From: DASXHD01 sp038239005 | GTDB lineage: Bacteria > Myxococcota_A > Polyangia > Polyangiales > Polyangiaceae | Length of the DNA stretch: 64,000 nucleotides | Direction: 5' to 3' | Assembly (NCBI GenBank): GCA_038239005.1 | Contig: JBBSFE010000013.1 | Span: 20,526-84,525 of the forward strand | Shown here: positions 8,340 to 17,581 of the stretch, in pieces | Layout of the letters: each line of letters begins with the position of its first letter | Position numbering within the stretch: position 1 is the stretch's first letter | The notes under the pieces: generated by a model | What the model was told of the DNA's origin: nothing | The model's input: the letters and a program-made list of their open reading frames with translations, nothing else | Database searches by the model: none | Translations under genes and position numbers: made by a program

Positions 8340-9823
8340 CACATCGACTCGGGATTGAAGACGCTGCTCACCGGCGCGGTCGCCGTGGGTTTGACGGTCG
8401 CGCTTGGTGTCGTCGAAGGAGGCGGCGGCGGAATCGGTACGCCGTGTCGTGGAAAGATGGGGTGGCCGGCGCGTTCGGCGCCGCTCTTCGGCAAATCGGT
8501 GATCGAGATCGACTCGCTCGAATCCGCCGCCGTCGTGATGGGCGCTGTCGTCATGGCTTGCGCCGTCGTTTGTGCCGCGGCCGTTTGTGTGGCGTGCGCA
8601 TCGGGAGCGCCGCGCTGCGACATGATGAGTAACGTGACCGTGGCGATGATGGCGCCGAGAAGCACGAGCACCGCAGCCGCGACACCCACGACGAGCGGGC
8701 GACGCGAACGCGTGACCTCGGGCTCGGTGAGCGACGCGCCGAGTGGCGTCGATGAGCGGATGGAGCTGTCGGCGTTTTCGCCGAGCTCGAGACGTGGCGG
8801 TGGCGCGCTTTTGACCTTCACGCCTTCTTGAAACGCACGCGCGCGCGCCATAACGCCATCGATGAGCTCGCCTGCGACATCGCGCACGTACGCAGAGACT
8901 TGTTTCGATGTGGCGATGCCGAGCGGCTCTGCTGCTTCTTCGAGCGCTTCGGCGAAATCGGCGGTGCTGTCGAAGCGCTCGTCGCGATCGCGGTTGAGCG
9001 CGCGCGCGCATACGTCGTCGAGCGCTTGCGGATACGCGGGCGACACTTCGCGAAGGCGCAAAATGGGCTTGTCGAGCAGATTGCGCAGCACTTCGGCGTC
9101 CGTCTGCCCGCGAAAGAGGCGGCGACCCGTGAGCGTCTCCCACAAGACGATGCCTGCGGTGAACACATCGACGCGGCGGTCGACGTTCTCGCCGCTCGTT
9201 TGCTCGGGCGCCATGTACGCAAGCTTGCCCTTGACCTGACCATCGCGCGTGGTGCCGATGCGTTCTTCGGCGCGCGCGATGCCGAAGTCGACGATGCGTG
9301 CGATGCCATCGACGCCGACGAGGATGTTGTGCGGCGATACATCTCGATGAACGAGGTTGAGCGACTCACCAAGATCGCCACGAAGCTCGTGTGCTGCGTG
9401 AAGCCCCGCGAGTGCGTCGAGCACGATGCGAATCGCGATGCCCGCGGGCATCGGACGGTTCATCTTCACCGTTTGACGGAGGAGGCCGAGCAAGCTCTCG
9501 CCCTCGATGAACTCCATGACGAGGTAGTGGCCTTCCGGCCCGTTTTGCAAATCGACCGTGGCGACGACGTTGGGATGGCGAATGCGCGCAGCGAGGCGCG
9601 CTTCATCCAAGAACATCGTGATGAACTGCTGATCGGCCGCGACGTGCGGATGCAGAAGCTTGATCGCGACGAGGCGATGAAACCCTGCGACCCCAAGCGC
9701 GCGCCCGAGAAATACAGTCGCCATCCCGCCAGAGGCGAGGTGCGTGATGATCTCATAGCGGCCAAGGCGCGTCCCGGGGAGGACCGTGCGCTCCAGCGCG
9801 CTCAAGGCCTGATTCACAGCCAA
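8339..9823 (-). CDS. Membrane Ser/Thr protein kinase (HRDVSPHN type)
   Basis: A 494-residue kinase. The cytoplasmic Hanks domain (about residues 20-300) has ASGGMATVF, AIKLL, HRDVSPHN, DFG and an APEQ activation-segment end. Ser replaces the usual Lys of HRDxKxxN, a variant widespread in myxobacterial kinases. After a charged linker one transmembrane helix (LVVGVAAAVLVLLGAIIATV, near residue 385) leads to a Thr/Ala/Pro-rich extracytoplasmic tail with no fold I recognise. It heads a likely operon with the PEGA-like protein, the LTD lipoprotein and the FHA-sigma54 activator, the last being a plausible reader of its phosphorylation. Confidence 0.93.
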   Translation of the reverse strand: MAVNQALSALERTVLPGTRLGRYEIITHLASGGMATVFLGRALGVAGFHRLVAIKLLHPHVAADQQFITMFLDEARLAARIRHPNVVATVDLQNGPEGHYLVMEFIEGESLLGLLRQTVKMNRPMPAGIAIRIVLDALAGLHAAHELRGDLGESLNLVHRDVSPHNILVGVDGIARIVDFGIARAEERIGTTRDGQVKGKLAYMAPEQTSGENVDRRVDVFTAGIVLWETLTGRRLFRGQTDAEVLRNLLDKPILRLREVSPAYPQALDDVCARALNRDRDERFDSTADFAEALEEAAEPLGIATSKQVSAYVRDVAGELIDGVMARARAFQEGVKVKSAPPPRLELGENADSSIRSSTPLGASLTEPEVTRSRRPLVVGVAAAVLVLLGAIIATVTLLIMSQRGAPDAHATQTAAAQTTAQAMTTAPITTAADSSESISITDLPKSGAERAGHPIFPRHGVPIPPPPPSTTPSATVKPTATAPVSSVFNPESM

Positions 9824-9839
9824 AAGGTATCACATTGCC

Positions 9840-10199
9840 CTACGTCGGGCCACGCATTCGCACGGGAAAAGTGCTGAAGGCAACGCGTCGTCCGTCTGGA
9901 TCGCGGAAGTAAATCGAGTAGTCGGATTCGGATTCGACGACAACGCGGTGACGCGCGAGGCGTTCGCGGACGGTCGCGACGTCGCGCCGAGCCATGCCGA
10001 ACGCGACGAGCTCGTTCGAGCGCTTGGAAATCGCCGGCTCACGCGCCGGTTTTGCCTCGATCATGACGATGGTCGACCCCGCGCCGAGCCACACGCCTCC
10101 AGGTTGGGCGCGAAGGGGCGCGAGGCCGACGACCTCGCGATAAAAACGCGCGACCGCACGGACGCGTGACGTTCGGAAGGCGATATGGTGGACGCGCAT
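9840..10199 (-). CDS. VOC-family (glyoxalase/dioxygenase fold) protein
   Basis: A 119-residue single VOC domain. It opens MRVHHIAFRT and contains ARFYREVVGL, and ends with the typical YFRDPDGRRVAFS. The His near the start and the acidic residues match the usual metal-ligand positions, but the substrate cannot be read from sequence. It lies 16 nt upstream of the kinase gene and only 24 bp from the divergent DHH gene, so both promoters must be packed into that gap or reach into the coding regions. Confidence 0.82.
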   Translation of the reverse strand: MRVHHIAFRTSRVRAVARFYREVVGLAPLRAQPGGVWLGAGSTIVMIEAKPAREPAISKRSNELVAFGMARRDVATVRERLARHRVVVESESDYSIYFRDPDGRRVAFSTFPVRMRGPT

Positions 10200-10223
10200 G
10201 CCGCATGGTAACTCGGGAGCCCG

Positions 10224-11213
10224 ATGATCACGGTAGCCACGCACGGCCACTGCTTCGATGGGCTCTGCTCCGCAGTCGCCTTCACGCATTTGCTCCGCAC
10301 GATGCGCGGCGGCGATCTCGCGTTCGAATATTTCGGCGCGGGCTACGGCCCCGGACAAAACGGCGTCGACCCGAGCAAGCTCCGCGGCGACGACAACGCG
10401 ATTTTGGATTTTCGGTTCAGCCGCTCCGAAAAGCTCACGTGGTATTTCGATCATCACGTGTCCGCCTTCGCGACGCCCGAAGAGCGCACCGCGTACGACG
10501 CATACGTCGCCGCGCACCCCGACGAAAAAACGCGCCAGATGTTTCACGACGGCTCCTACGGCTCGTGCACGAAATACATCGCCGATGTCGGCGCGCGGGT
10601 CTTCGGCGTGAGCTTCGAAGGTTTGTCGGAGCTCGTGCGTTGGGCCGACATCATCGATTCGGCAGCGTTTCCGAACGCCGAGATGGCCGTCGCGCGCAAA
10701 GAGCCTGCGCTCCAGCTCATGACGGTGATCGAGCACCACGGCGACGACGCCATGCTCTCGCGCATGGTGAAGCGTTTGCTCGTCGAGCCACTCGAGGCAG
10801 TCGCGACCTCCGAAGAAGTCGGTAAGGCGTTCGCTCCACTCCAGAAGGGGAGCAGCGAGTTCGTCGATCTCGTGCGCAAACACGCGGTCACGCGCGGCGA
10901 TGCGGTGCTTGTCGATCTCTCCGACGGCATCCTCGACGTCGCGACGAAATTCGTGACGTACGCGCTCTTTCCCGAGAGTCTTTATTCGATCGTGCTCACG
11001 CGATCGCAAAGCAAGTGCAAGCTCTCGATCGGTTATAACCCTTGGTCGCCGCGCCCGCGCACGCACAACATCGCCGCGATCTGCGAACGCTTCGGCGGCG
11101 GCGGCCACGCGGTCGTCGGCGCGGTGAGCCTTCTTGCATCCGACATCGCTCGCGCCAAACAGATCGCAACGGAAGTCACCGCGGAGCTTTCGGAGCCAGC
11201 GAAAATCACGTGA
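10224..11213 (+). CDS. DHH-family phosphoesterase-like protein
   Basis: A 329-residue protein with the overall plan of DHH/DHHA1 phosphoesterases. Motif I is altered to HGHCFDGLCSAV (compare DxDGxxSA), motif III is FDHHVSAF, and the C-terminal DHHA1 signature is FGGGGHAVVGAVSL. Family members hydrolyse oligoribonucleotides (NrnA-like) or cyclic-di-AMP-derived pApA; which applies here is not visible. A GGGAG ribosome binding site precedes the ATG. The GDPD gene follows 13 nt downstream. Confidence 0.82.
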   Translation: MITVATHGHCFDGLCSAVAFTHLLRTMRGGDLAFEYFGAGYGPGQNGVDPSKLRGDDNAILDFRFSRSEKLTWYFDHHVSAFATPEERTAYDAYVAAHPDEKTRQMFHDGSYGSCTKYIADVGARVFGVSFEGLSELVRWADIIDSAAFPNAEMAVARKEPALQLMTVIEHHGDDAMLSRMVKRLLVEPLEAVATSEEVGKAFAPLQKGSSEFVDLVRKHAVTRGDAVLVDLSDGILDVATKFVTYALFPESLYSIVLTRSQSKCKLSIGYNPWSPRPRTHNIAAICERFGGGGHAVVGAVSLLASDIARAKQIATEVTAELSEPAKIT

Positions 11214-11226
11214 AGGGGCGTTGCCC

Positions 11227-12003
11227 GTGAGCGTGTTCGATCGGGGTGACAGGCTCGCGATCATCGCTCATCGCGGCGGGCGTGGAGCGGGATGGCCGGC
11301 GGAGAACACGTTTGCGTCGTTCGAGCGCGGGCTCGCAGCAGGTGCAGATGGCGTCGAGCTCGACGTGCGCTTGTGCGCGACGGGCGAGGCCGTCGTTTTT
11401 CACGACGCCGACTTGAAGCGTGCAACCTCGAGCGCCGATCGCCGCGAGGTGTCACGCGTTCCGTACGTGGAGCTCGGGTCGATGAAGCTCTTCGGCGGCG
11501 CGCAAGGTGCTCCGCTCTTGCGCGACGTGCTCGCGATGGCAGCGGACCGGCACATCGGCGTCAACGTGGAGATCAAGTACGACAAAGTCGATCGCCCGCG
11601 TCTCGTGCGCAATGTCGCACGCGAGCTCGATCGTCAAACGCGCGCGGACGTCGTCGTCTCGTCGTTCGACCCTCGCATCCTCGCGCAGCTCAAGGCGCGC
11701 CGGCCGCGCACGCGCATCGCGCTACTCACGACTCCGGAGCGCCGCTGGTCATTTCCGTTCGCGCGCTACGGAACGCCAAAAGGCCTATTTTATGCGGTCC
11801 ATTTCGAGCACACGCAGGCGACTCCCTCGGCGGTGCAGGCGCTCGTCCATCGCGGCGTGCGTGTCGGCGTGTGGACCGTGAACGACGCCGACGAGGCGCT
11901 CGCACTCCGCGATGCGGGCGCGAGTTACGTGATCACCGATGATCCGACGAGGCTCGCGGAGAGCGTAAAGGTCAGTCTTCGCACTCGACCGGCGCCGAGC
12001 TGA
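11227..12003 (+). CDS. Glycerophosphodiester phosphodiesterase
   Basis: A 258-residue GDPD TIM barrel. Catalytic and metal sites are visible in IAHRGGRG, PENTFASFERGLAAGADGVELDV and VVFHDADL, with VEIKYD, VWTVNDADEA and a final GASYVITDDP. It should hydrolyse glycerophosphodiesters to glycerol-3-phosphate and an alcohol. It is cytoplasmic, with no signal peptide. The start is GTG at 11227, preceded by AAGGGG. The last 32 bases overlap the convergent lipoprotein gene. Confidence 0.9.
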   Translation: MSVFDRGDRLAIIAHRGGRGAGWPAENTFASFERGLAAGADGVELDVRLCATGEAVVFHDADLKRATSSADRREVSRVPYVELGSMKLFGGAQGAPLLRDVLAMAADRHIGVNVEIKYDKVDRPRLVRNVARELDRQTRADVVVSSFDPRILAQLKARRPRTRIALLTTPERRWSFPFARYGTPKGLFYAVHFEHTQATPSAVQALVHRGVRVGVWTVNDADEALALRDAGASYVITDDPTRLAESVKVSLRTRPAPS

Positions 12004-12889
12004 GCCCCGCTTGCTGCTGCTGCGTGAATAGATCCGAAGGCAGCGGAGGGTTCCATTCGACCTTGTCGTAGCGAAACATCACGTCTGTCTTCTGCGAAGG
12101 GATCTCGACGTGAATGCGCCGCGGGATCTCGGCGTCGCACTGCGGGCCGCTCGGCGGCGTCGCTTGCCCGCCAGTTGCCTTGCAGACTTCGTCGCAATCG
12201 CTGGCGGCTTGCCCCGCAGGCGATGATGCCATGGGCACCTTCTCGTGTGAGTCGAGCTCTGCGTGATAGAGCAGCACGTTGCGTTGCGACACGGCGACGT
12301 CGAGCACGCGAAGGCGCTGATCGCTCCACGGCTTGTTCCAATCATCCGGATGCGGCACGACGTGCACTTCTTCTGTGGCGTCGAACGCGCCCGGGATCTT
12401 CACGACGTAATACCCTTCGGTGCTCCACGAGATCGAAGGTGCGGCAAGGCCTGCCGCGTCATGACGAAGCACCGGCGCGCGACCGAGAAGGAGCGTCACG
12501 AGCGGATGCAGCGGCATCGGGATGCGCGTGACGCGTGCGATGTTACAAGCCGTAGCCGGGCCAAAGAGAAATCTGTGATTGCGCAGATCGCTGACCTGAA
12601 ACTGCGCGCCGTCCGTGGAGAGCGTGAACACGGTGCCCACGACAGGCGCGAGCGCATCCATACGCAAGCGCGCAGGCCGCGCGGCGATGAACAAGAGCTC
12701 GGTACGAACGCGCCCAGTTTCAGCGGCGAAATGATCGAGCTTGGCGTCGGCGCGAATCGCCTCGCCACACGAGCTCGACGCACGCATGCGATCGATCGCA
12801 GCTTGTGCGTTCGGCAGTTGCGAAGCGGGCGGGGGATTGGTGCACCCGAGGAGAAGGAGCGCGAGGGGCAATCTGCGAAGCATGGGCAC
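11972..12889 (-). CDS. Lipoprotein of unknown function, LolA/LolB-like fold possible
   Basis: A 305-residue protein with a short lipoprotein signal (LALLLLGC, Cys16). The central part alternates beta strands (VRTELLFIAARPARLRMDA, VVGTVFTLSTDGAQFQVSD, HRFLFGP), a pattern reminiscent of LolA/LolB-like lipid-binding barrels. A Cys pair (SDCDEVCKATG) lies in a C-terminal insertion and the tail is Gln-rich. I recognise no precise family. It lies 12 nt downstream of the NUDIX gene on the same strand. Confidence 0.7.
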   Translation of the reverse strand: MPMLRRLPLALLLLGCTNPPPASQLPNAQAAIDRMRASSSCGEAIRADAKLDHFAAETGRVRTELLFIAARPARLRMDALAPVVGTVFTLSTDGAQFQVSDLRNHRFLFGPATACNIARVTRIPMPLHPLVTLLLGRAPVLRHDAAGLAAPSISWSTEGYYVVKIPGAFDATEEVHVVPHPDDWNKPWSDQRLRVLDVAVSQRNVLLYHAELDSHEKVPMASSPAGQAASDCDEVCKATGGQATPPSGPQCDAEIPRRIHVEIPSQKTDVMFRYDKVEWNPPLPSDLFTQQQQAGLSSAPVECED

Positions 12890-12901
12890 CGAAGATAGAC
12901 C

Positions 12902-13297
12902 TTATTCCGAGGCGTGGGCGCGAGCGATCACGCGCAAGACTTCCGGCGTGAGCGCGTAGTCGGCCATTTCACGCGGGAGGACCCAGCGCGCGGCGTCGAC
13001 GTCGTCGCCCGCGCGCGGCTCCGCGTCTTTCACGAGCGCGCACACAAAGTCGACGATGCGATACGAGAAGCCTTCGCGCTCGAGCACGAGCTCCTCCACG
13101 ATTGCAATCGGCGAAACGACGAGCCCCGTTTCTTCTTCGACCTCACGCACGACCGCGCTCTCACGTGACTCGTTAGTCTCGACCTTGCCACCGGGAAGTG
13201 TCCACGCTCCCACGGCGGGCGGTCGCGCCCGACGAACGAGCAGCACAGCGCCGTCCGCGCGAAACACGACAGCGCCGACGGCGAGCTGCATCTGCAT
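12902..13297 (-). CDS. NUDIX hydrolase
   Basis: A 131-residue NUDIX domain. The Nudix box is complete: G-x5-E-x7-REVEEETG within GGKVETNESRESAVV and the REVEEETG that follows. It begins MQMQLAVGAVVFRADG, typical of MutT-like pyrophosphohydrolases acting on nucleoside diphosphates linked to other groups. The substrate is not predictable. The divergent thiE start is 24 bp away. Confidence 0.9.
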   Translation of the reverse strand: MQMQLAVGAVVFRADGAVLLVRRARPPAVGAWTLPGGKVETNESRESAVVREVEEETGLVVSPIAIVEELVLEREGFSYRIVDFVCALVKDAEPRAGDDVDAARWVLPREMADYALTPEVLRVIARAHASE

Positions 13298-13321
13298 CAG
13301 TTTAGTGGTACGTGCATCGGC

Positions 13322-14026
13322 GTGCGCGGTCTCTATGCCATCGTCGATCTCGATGCCCTTTCGAAGCGCGGTCTCGATCCGATTGCATTTGCATGCGCGC
13401 TCCTCGCTGCGCGGCCCGCAGCGCTCCAGCTCCGCGCGAAAACCGCCGCCGACGCCGACGTCGTGGCTCTCTTGCGCGCGCTCCGCCCACTTTGTGCGGC
13501 CGCGAATGTGCCGCTCGTCGCAAACGATCGTCCCGATTTTGCGCTCGTCGCAAAGACGGACATGCTCCACATCGGCCAAGGTGATGCATCGCCGTCGTTC
13601 GTGCGCACCATCGCGCCCGGCCTCGCGCTAGGCATCTCGACGCACACGCCCGAGCAGCTCAACGCGGCGCTCGAAACGATTCCCGCGTACGTCGCATTCG
13701 GTCCGGTGTGGCCGACGTCGTCGAAAGATCAGCCCGATCCAGTCGTGGGCGTTGGCGGGTTGAGGCAAGCCGCGCAGCTCATTCGTCACAACGCGCGCGA
13801 ATCGGGCTACGCGCCGCCGCTCGTTGCGATCGGTGGCGTCACGCTCGCACGCGTCGCGGAGATCACGTCGTACGTCGCGGCCGCGGCGGTCATCGGTGAT
13901 CTCTTGCCACCGCGCGATCTCGAAGGCGAGGTCGCGTACGCATACGTGCGCGCGCGCGCCGAGCAATATCAGAACGCGTTCGCCGAACCCGTCGACCTCG
14001 AACACGCCTTGGGAGCTCGAGCGTGA
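13322..14026 (+). CDS. thiE: Thiamine phosphate synthase
   Basis: A 234-residue TIM-barrel enzyme that joins HMP-pyrophosphate and HET-phosphate to thiamine phosphate. Motifs in order are LQLRAKTAADA, NDRPDFALVAKTDMLHIGQGD, GISTHTPEQ, YVAFGPVWPTSSK and PLVAIGGVT, all matching ThiE. The start is GTG at 13322. The stop overlaps the next gene's GTG as GTGA. No other thiamine genes are adjacent; a thiS lies 22 kb away. Confidence 0.9.
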   Translation: MRGLYAIVDLDALSKRGLDPIAFACALLAARPAALQLRAKTAADADVVALLRALRPLCAAANVPLVANDRPDFALVAKTDMLHIGQGDASPSFVRTIAPGLALGISTHTPEQLNAALETIPAYVAFGPVWPTSSKDQPDPVVGVGGLRQAAQLIRHNARESGYAPPLVAIGGVTLARVAEITSYVAAAAVIGDLLPPRDLEGEVAYAYVRARAEQYQNAFAEPVDLEHALGARA

Positions 14027-14640
14027 GCGTCGTCTTGACCGCGATACTCGTCGGTTGCGGAGCGATCGTGGGCCGCTTGATCGCCGCGAGCCCGCGCGTC
14101 CGCCAGCACCGAGACGCAGCGCCGCCCGTTCTGCTTGCACCTGCCGAAGAAAAACGCGTCGACGACGGCCGAGCGCTCGAGGGTTTCCCGTGCAAGCTCG
14201 GCGACGTCATCTTGCGCAGCGCAGGCGATGAAGCGTGGCTCGCTGGCGCGCTCGTGTTGAGCGAAGCCGGCGGCGCCGTTGCGGCGCTCTTCACAGCTCC
14301 CGAAGCCGGCGGCGACCGCGCCATCTACGCGCGCATGGCGAGCGAAGAGCTCCTCTGGCTCGCCGCGGAACCAGGCGTCACCGTGGTCTCCGGAGAGCCA
14401 CCCACCGCGCTCGAAATCTCCGGCGAGCGCTACGAACGCCGTCGTCGTCTGCCACTTCGCGCCACGCGCATCGGCACGGGCGCCATTGAGATTGGCCCCG
14501 AAGTGATCGTTGCCGAATACACGGGCCTCGGCGACCAGCACCTCCTCGTCGTCGCGAGCAAAGACAAAACGCTGGCCTTCCGCGGCGACGCCCTCGGCCC
14601 GGGCACGTACGACGTCTTGCCTAAACCCGCATCCGAATGA
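14023..14640 (+). CDS. Membrane-anchored protein of unknown function
   Basis: A 205-residue protein translated from a GTG that overlaps the thiE stop. One N-terminal hydrophobic segment (VVLTAILVGCGAIVGRLIAA) is followed by a beta-rich soluble part with CKLGDVILRS, AGALVLSEAG, LLWLA and VIVAEYTGLGD. The pattern weakly recalls DUF4178-type domains; I would not rely on that. The last 20 bases overlap the convergent holB. Confidence 0.6.
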   Translation: MSVVLTAILVGCGAIVGRLIAASPRVRQHRDAAPPVLLAPAEEKRVDDGRALEGFPCKLGDVILRSAGDEAWLAGALVLSEAGGAVAALFTAPEAGGDRAIYARMASEELLWLAAEPGVTVVSGEPPTALEISGERYERRRRLPLRATRIGTGAIEIGPEVIVAEYTGLGDQHLLVVASKDKTLAFRGDALGPGTYDVLPKPASE

Positions 14641-15592
14641 ACATCGTCTCCATCACGAGCTGAGGAGACGCGTTCGCTTCGAGATCGCGCAGCGCCTGAA
14701 GGACGTGGGCGTAGCGTGCGGCCCAGCGCTCGGCGCTCTTTTCGGACTTGGCGAGCTCGGCGAAGCGCGCGGCGAGGGCGAGCATGTGAATGCGTAGCGT
14801 GACCTTGTCGCGTTTGCCTTGTTCGGCGAGATCGAGCGTCGCCGAGAGCGATGGAGCATCGAGGGCGTCGAGCGCGCGTTTCACGAACGACTCGCGCGCT
14901 TCGGTCGCCTCGACGTCGCAAAGGCCGAGCGCGATCTCCATGCTGCCGCCCGAAAGCGGCGCAACACGCATCGCGATATCCAGCGCGACGCCACGCGCGG
15001 CGAGCAATGTGGCGATGAGCGCTTCGGGAAGCGCGCCGAATCGCACACGTTGAACGCGCGACAAAATCGTCGGCAGGAGCGCATCGGGTTGCGACGTGAG
15101 GAGAATGAAATGCATTTTGTCGATGGGCTCTTCGAGCGTCTTCAAGAGCGCATTCGCCGCGGAGATGCTGAGCTCCTCGGCTCGCCTAACGACGAACACA
15201 CGCGCGCGCCCTTCGTGCGGCGCATACGACGCATGCGAGAGCACGAGCGTGCGAACTTGATCGATCGAGAGCTCCTGATTTTCAGGCGTTCGCCGGCCGA
15301 TTTGCACCGGCTCGTAGAGCGCGCGTTCGAGCGGAACGATGTCTGGGTGCTTTGGCCGCGACGTCTTCGGATCGACGAGCGCCCGGACGCACGCGCTGCA
15401 AACGCCGCATGCCTCATCGCCGGCCTTTTCGCAGACAAGCGCCTGCGCGAGCGCAAACGCCGCGAGCTCCTTGCCGACGCCGTCGGGCCCTTCGAACAAA
15501 TACGCGTGATGCACGCGCTTCGACGCGAGAGCGCGACGAATGGTCGTCGCGGCGGAATCCTGCGATGCAAGCGTGCTGAGGAGCGAACCCAC
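14621..15592 (-). CDS. holB: DNA polymerase III delta-prime subunit
   Basis: A 323-residue clamp-loader subunit. Walker A GPDGVGKE is at residues 35-42. A zinc module has Cys54, Cys62, Cys65 and Cys68 (CGVCSAC). RRAEELSISAANALLKTLEEP and LTSQPDALLPTILSRVQ are the classic delta-prime/gamma signatures. It helps load the beta sliding clamp. It lies 12 nt downstream of the sigma54 response-regulator gene on the same strand. Confidence 0.93.
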   Translation of the reverse strand: MGSLLSTLASQDSAATTIRRALASKRVHHAYLFEGPDGVGKELAAFALAQALVCEKAGDEACGVCSACVRALVDPKTSRPKHPDIVPLERALYEPVQIGRRTPENQELSIDQVRTLVLSHASYAPHEGRARVFVVRRAEELSISAANALLKTLEEPIDKMHFILLTSQPDALLPTILSRVQRVRFGALPEALIATLLAARGVALDIAMRVAPLSGGSMEIALGLCDVEATEARESFVKRALDALDAPSLSATLDLAEQGKRDKVTLRIHMLALAARFAELAKSEKSAERWAARYAHVLQALRDLEANASPQLVMETMFIRMRV

Positions 15593-15604
15593 TCCTAGAG
15601 CTTG

Positions 15605-17014
15605 TTACTCTTTTTCGCTCGCGGCCACACGCTCGCGCGCGAACATGCGATTCAACGTGCGCCGGTCGATGCCGAGCACCTCGGCCGCGCGCGTTTTGTT
15701 GCCGCCCGTGCGCGAGAGAACGCGATCGATGTAGCGGCGATCGAGCGTCGCGAGCGTCGGCCAATCGTCGGCAAGCCCCGACGTGCCGGTGGCCGGCGCG
15801 CGAATCGTCGCGAGCTCGCGCGGAAGATCGGTCGCCGTGATGGCGCCTTCACGCGCGAGGAGCATGGCGCGTTCGACGATGTGCGAAAGCTCGCGAACGT
15901 TTCCGGGAAACGAATACCGTTCGAGGGCTTCGAGAGCTTCTTCAGCAACGCGCGGGATGGGCCGCTTGAGACGCTCAGCGTGCTTGTTCAGGAAGTGCGT
16001 AATCAAGAGCTTGATGTCCTGGGTGCGCTCGCGTAGCGGTGGCACGCGCACGGTGACGACCTGAAGGCGGAAATACAAATCCTCGCGGAACTTGCCTGCT
16101 GCGACGTCCGCTTTCAGATCGCGGTTGGTCGCGGCGACGACGCGCGTGTCGACTTTGATGACCTCGCTGCCGCCGACGCGCCGAATTTCACCTTCTTGCA
16201 GGACGCGTAGCAGCTGCACCTGCATCTTCGGCGAAATGTCCGAGGCTTCGTCGAGGAAGAGCGTGCCGCCGCTCGCCTCTTCGAAGAGGCCGCGCTTGGT
16301 GGCTTGCGCGCCCGTGAACGAACCCTTCTCGTGCCCGAAGAGCTCGCTCTCGAGGATCGACTCCGGAAGCGCCGCGCAGTTGACCGCGACGAACGGCTTT
16401 TGCGCGCGTGGTGACTTCGCGTGAATCGCGCGAGCGACGAGCTCTTTGCCCGTCCCGCTCTCGCCGACGATGAGCACGCTCGCGGTGGTCGGCGCGACTT
16501 GCGCTACGGTTTTGTAGACCTCGATCATCGCGGGCGCGCTGCCGACGATTTGCGCATCCGCCGCGGCCGTCTCGCGCGCGTCGACGAACGGCTTCTTGCT
16601 CTCGGAGAGCCGACGGCGCCCAATGGCTTCTGTCAGCATGCGACGGAGCTCGGCGGGCTCGATCGGCTTGGCCAGATAATCGTAGGCGCCCTGGCTCACG
16701 GCGCTCATAGCGCCTTCGATGTCCGCGTAAGCGGTCATCAAAATGACCGGCATCGTGGGGTTCGCCTCGCGGACCTTCTTCAACACATCGTGCCCCGTGA
16801 TTTTCCCGGCGAGGTGGACGTCCGTCAAAACCACGTCGTAGGAGGCCAACCGTGTTCCGGACGGCATGGCTTCACCGGACTCCACGATGTCCACCGTGTA
16901 GTCGGCGCGCAGAACACGAGCGAGGAGCGCGGCGAGGGTTTCGTCGTCCTCGATGAGGAGGATGCTCGCTTTGGTTTGCGATGGTGAAGCCACAGATGAA
17001 GTTTGATTGGTCAT
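15605..17014 (-). CDS. NtrC-family sigma54 response regulator
   Basis: A 469-residue protein. The receiver domain has acidic pocket IEDDE and phospho-acceptor Asp65 in VVLTDVHLAG. The AAA+ core has Walker A GESGTGKE, an intact sigma54-contact loop written GSFTGA, and a DEASDISP Walker B. The C-terminal Fis-type helix is NKTRAAEVLGIDRRTL. No cognate histidine kinase is adjacent, so it is an orphan regulator here. About 156 bp separate it from the divergent membrane protein gene. Confidence 0.94.
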   Translation of the reverse strand: MTNQTSSVASPSQTKASILLIEDDETLAALLARVLRADYTVDIVESGEAMPSGTRLASYDVVLTDVHLAGKITGHDVLKKVREANPTMPVILMTAYADIEGAMSAVSQGAYDYLAKPIEPAELRRMLTEAIGRRRLSESKKPFVDARETAAADAQIVGSAPAMIEVYKTVAQVAPTTASVLIVGESGTGKELVARAIHAKSPRAQKPFVAVNCAALPESILESELFGHEKGSFTGAQATKRGLFEEASGGTLFLDEASDISPKMQVQLLRVLQEGEIRRVGGSEVIKVDTRVVAATNRDLKADVAAGKFREDLYFRLQVVTVRVPPLRERTQDIKLLITHFLNKHAERLKRPIPRVAEEALEALERYSFPGNVRELSHIVERAMLLAREGAITATDLPRELATIRAPATGTSGLADDWPTLATLDRRYIDRVLSRTGGNKTRAAEVLGIDRRTLNRMFARERVAASEKE

Positions 17015-17170
17015 GGTCTACTTTCCATTCGGGACACGGTGTCGCAGAGGGCGTTCCAACTAGGGCATCTCGCGTCGGTAACAGCCCCAAAATCGCAAAC
17101 GAAACCCCGTAGATAGGATGCTGAGCAAGGCGCGTTCCCTCATGTCCGCATTAGCGATAAGCCATTTCAA

Positions 17171-17581
17171 GTGGAACAAACTTTACGTTTGATCGAGCAC
17201 GTTCATGGTCACGCGGGATGGCTCGCGGCGATCGCGCTCGTCCACCCGGCCATTGTGCTTCGCGGTAGCAAGCGCAGCCCGTGGTCGGTGGGGCTCGCGA
17301 CGGGGCTCGTCACCCTCGTCTTCTCTGTCGGGTGCTTCATGTACGCGTTTTACCGAGAGCGCCTGAAACAAGGCATTTTCCAACACGCGCCGGCGATGGG
17401 CTTTCTCTTCGAACGGAAAGAGCACCTCGCCTTCGGTGTCCTCGTGATGACTTGGGTGGGGGCGCTCGCGTATCTCGGCTCGTATCGCCAGCTTGCGCAG
17501 CGTGCCTACATCGCCGCTGCCGCGATGGCCGTTGCAGTTGCAACGTTCGGAACGATCGTCGCTAGCTATCGAACGTTCTAG
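17171..17581 (+). CDS. Small integral membrane protein of unknown function
   Basis: A 136-residue protein with four predicted transmembrane helices (about residues 15-30, 38-60, 86-104 and 110-132) and His residues in the N-terminal EHVHGHAG and in FQHAPAMG. A family name does not come to mind. Its stop shares CTAG with the convergent deoxynucleoside kinase. The 155 bp upstream shows no clear promoter or hairpin to my eye. Confidence 0.65.
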   Translation: MEQTLRLIEHVHGHAGWLAAIALVHPAIVLRGSKRSPWSVGLATGLVTLVFSVGCFMYAFYRERLKQGIFQHAPAMGFLFERKEHLAFGVLVMTWVGALAYLGSYRQLAQRAYIAAAAMAVAVATFGTIVASYRTF

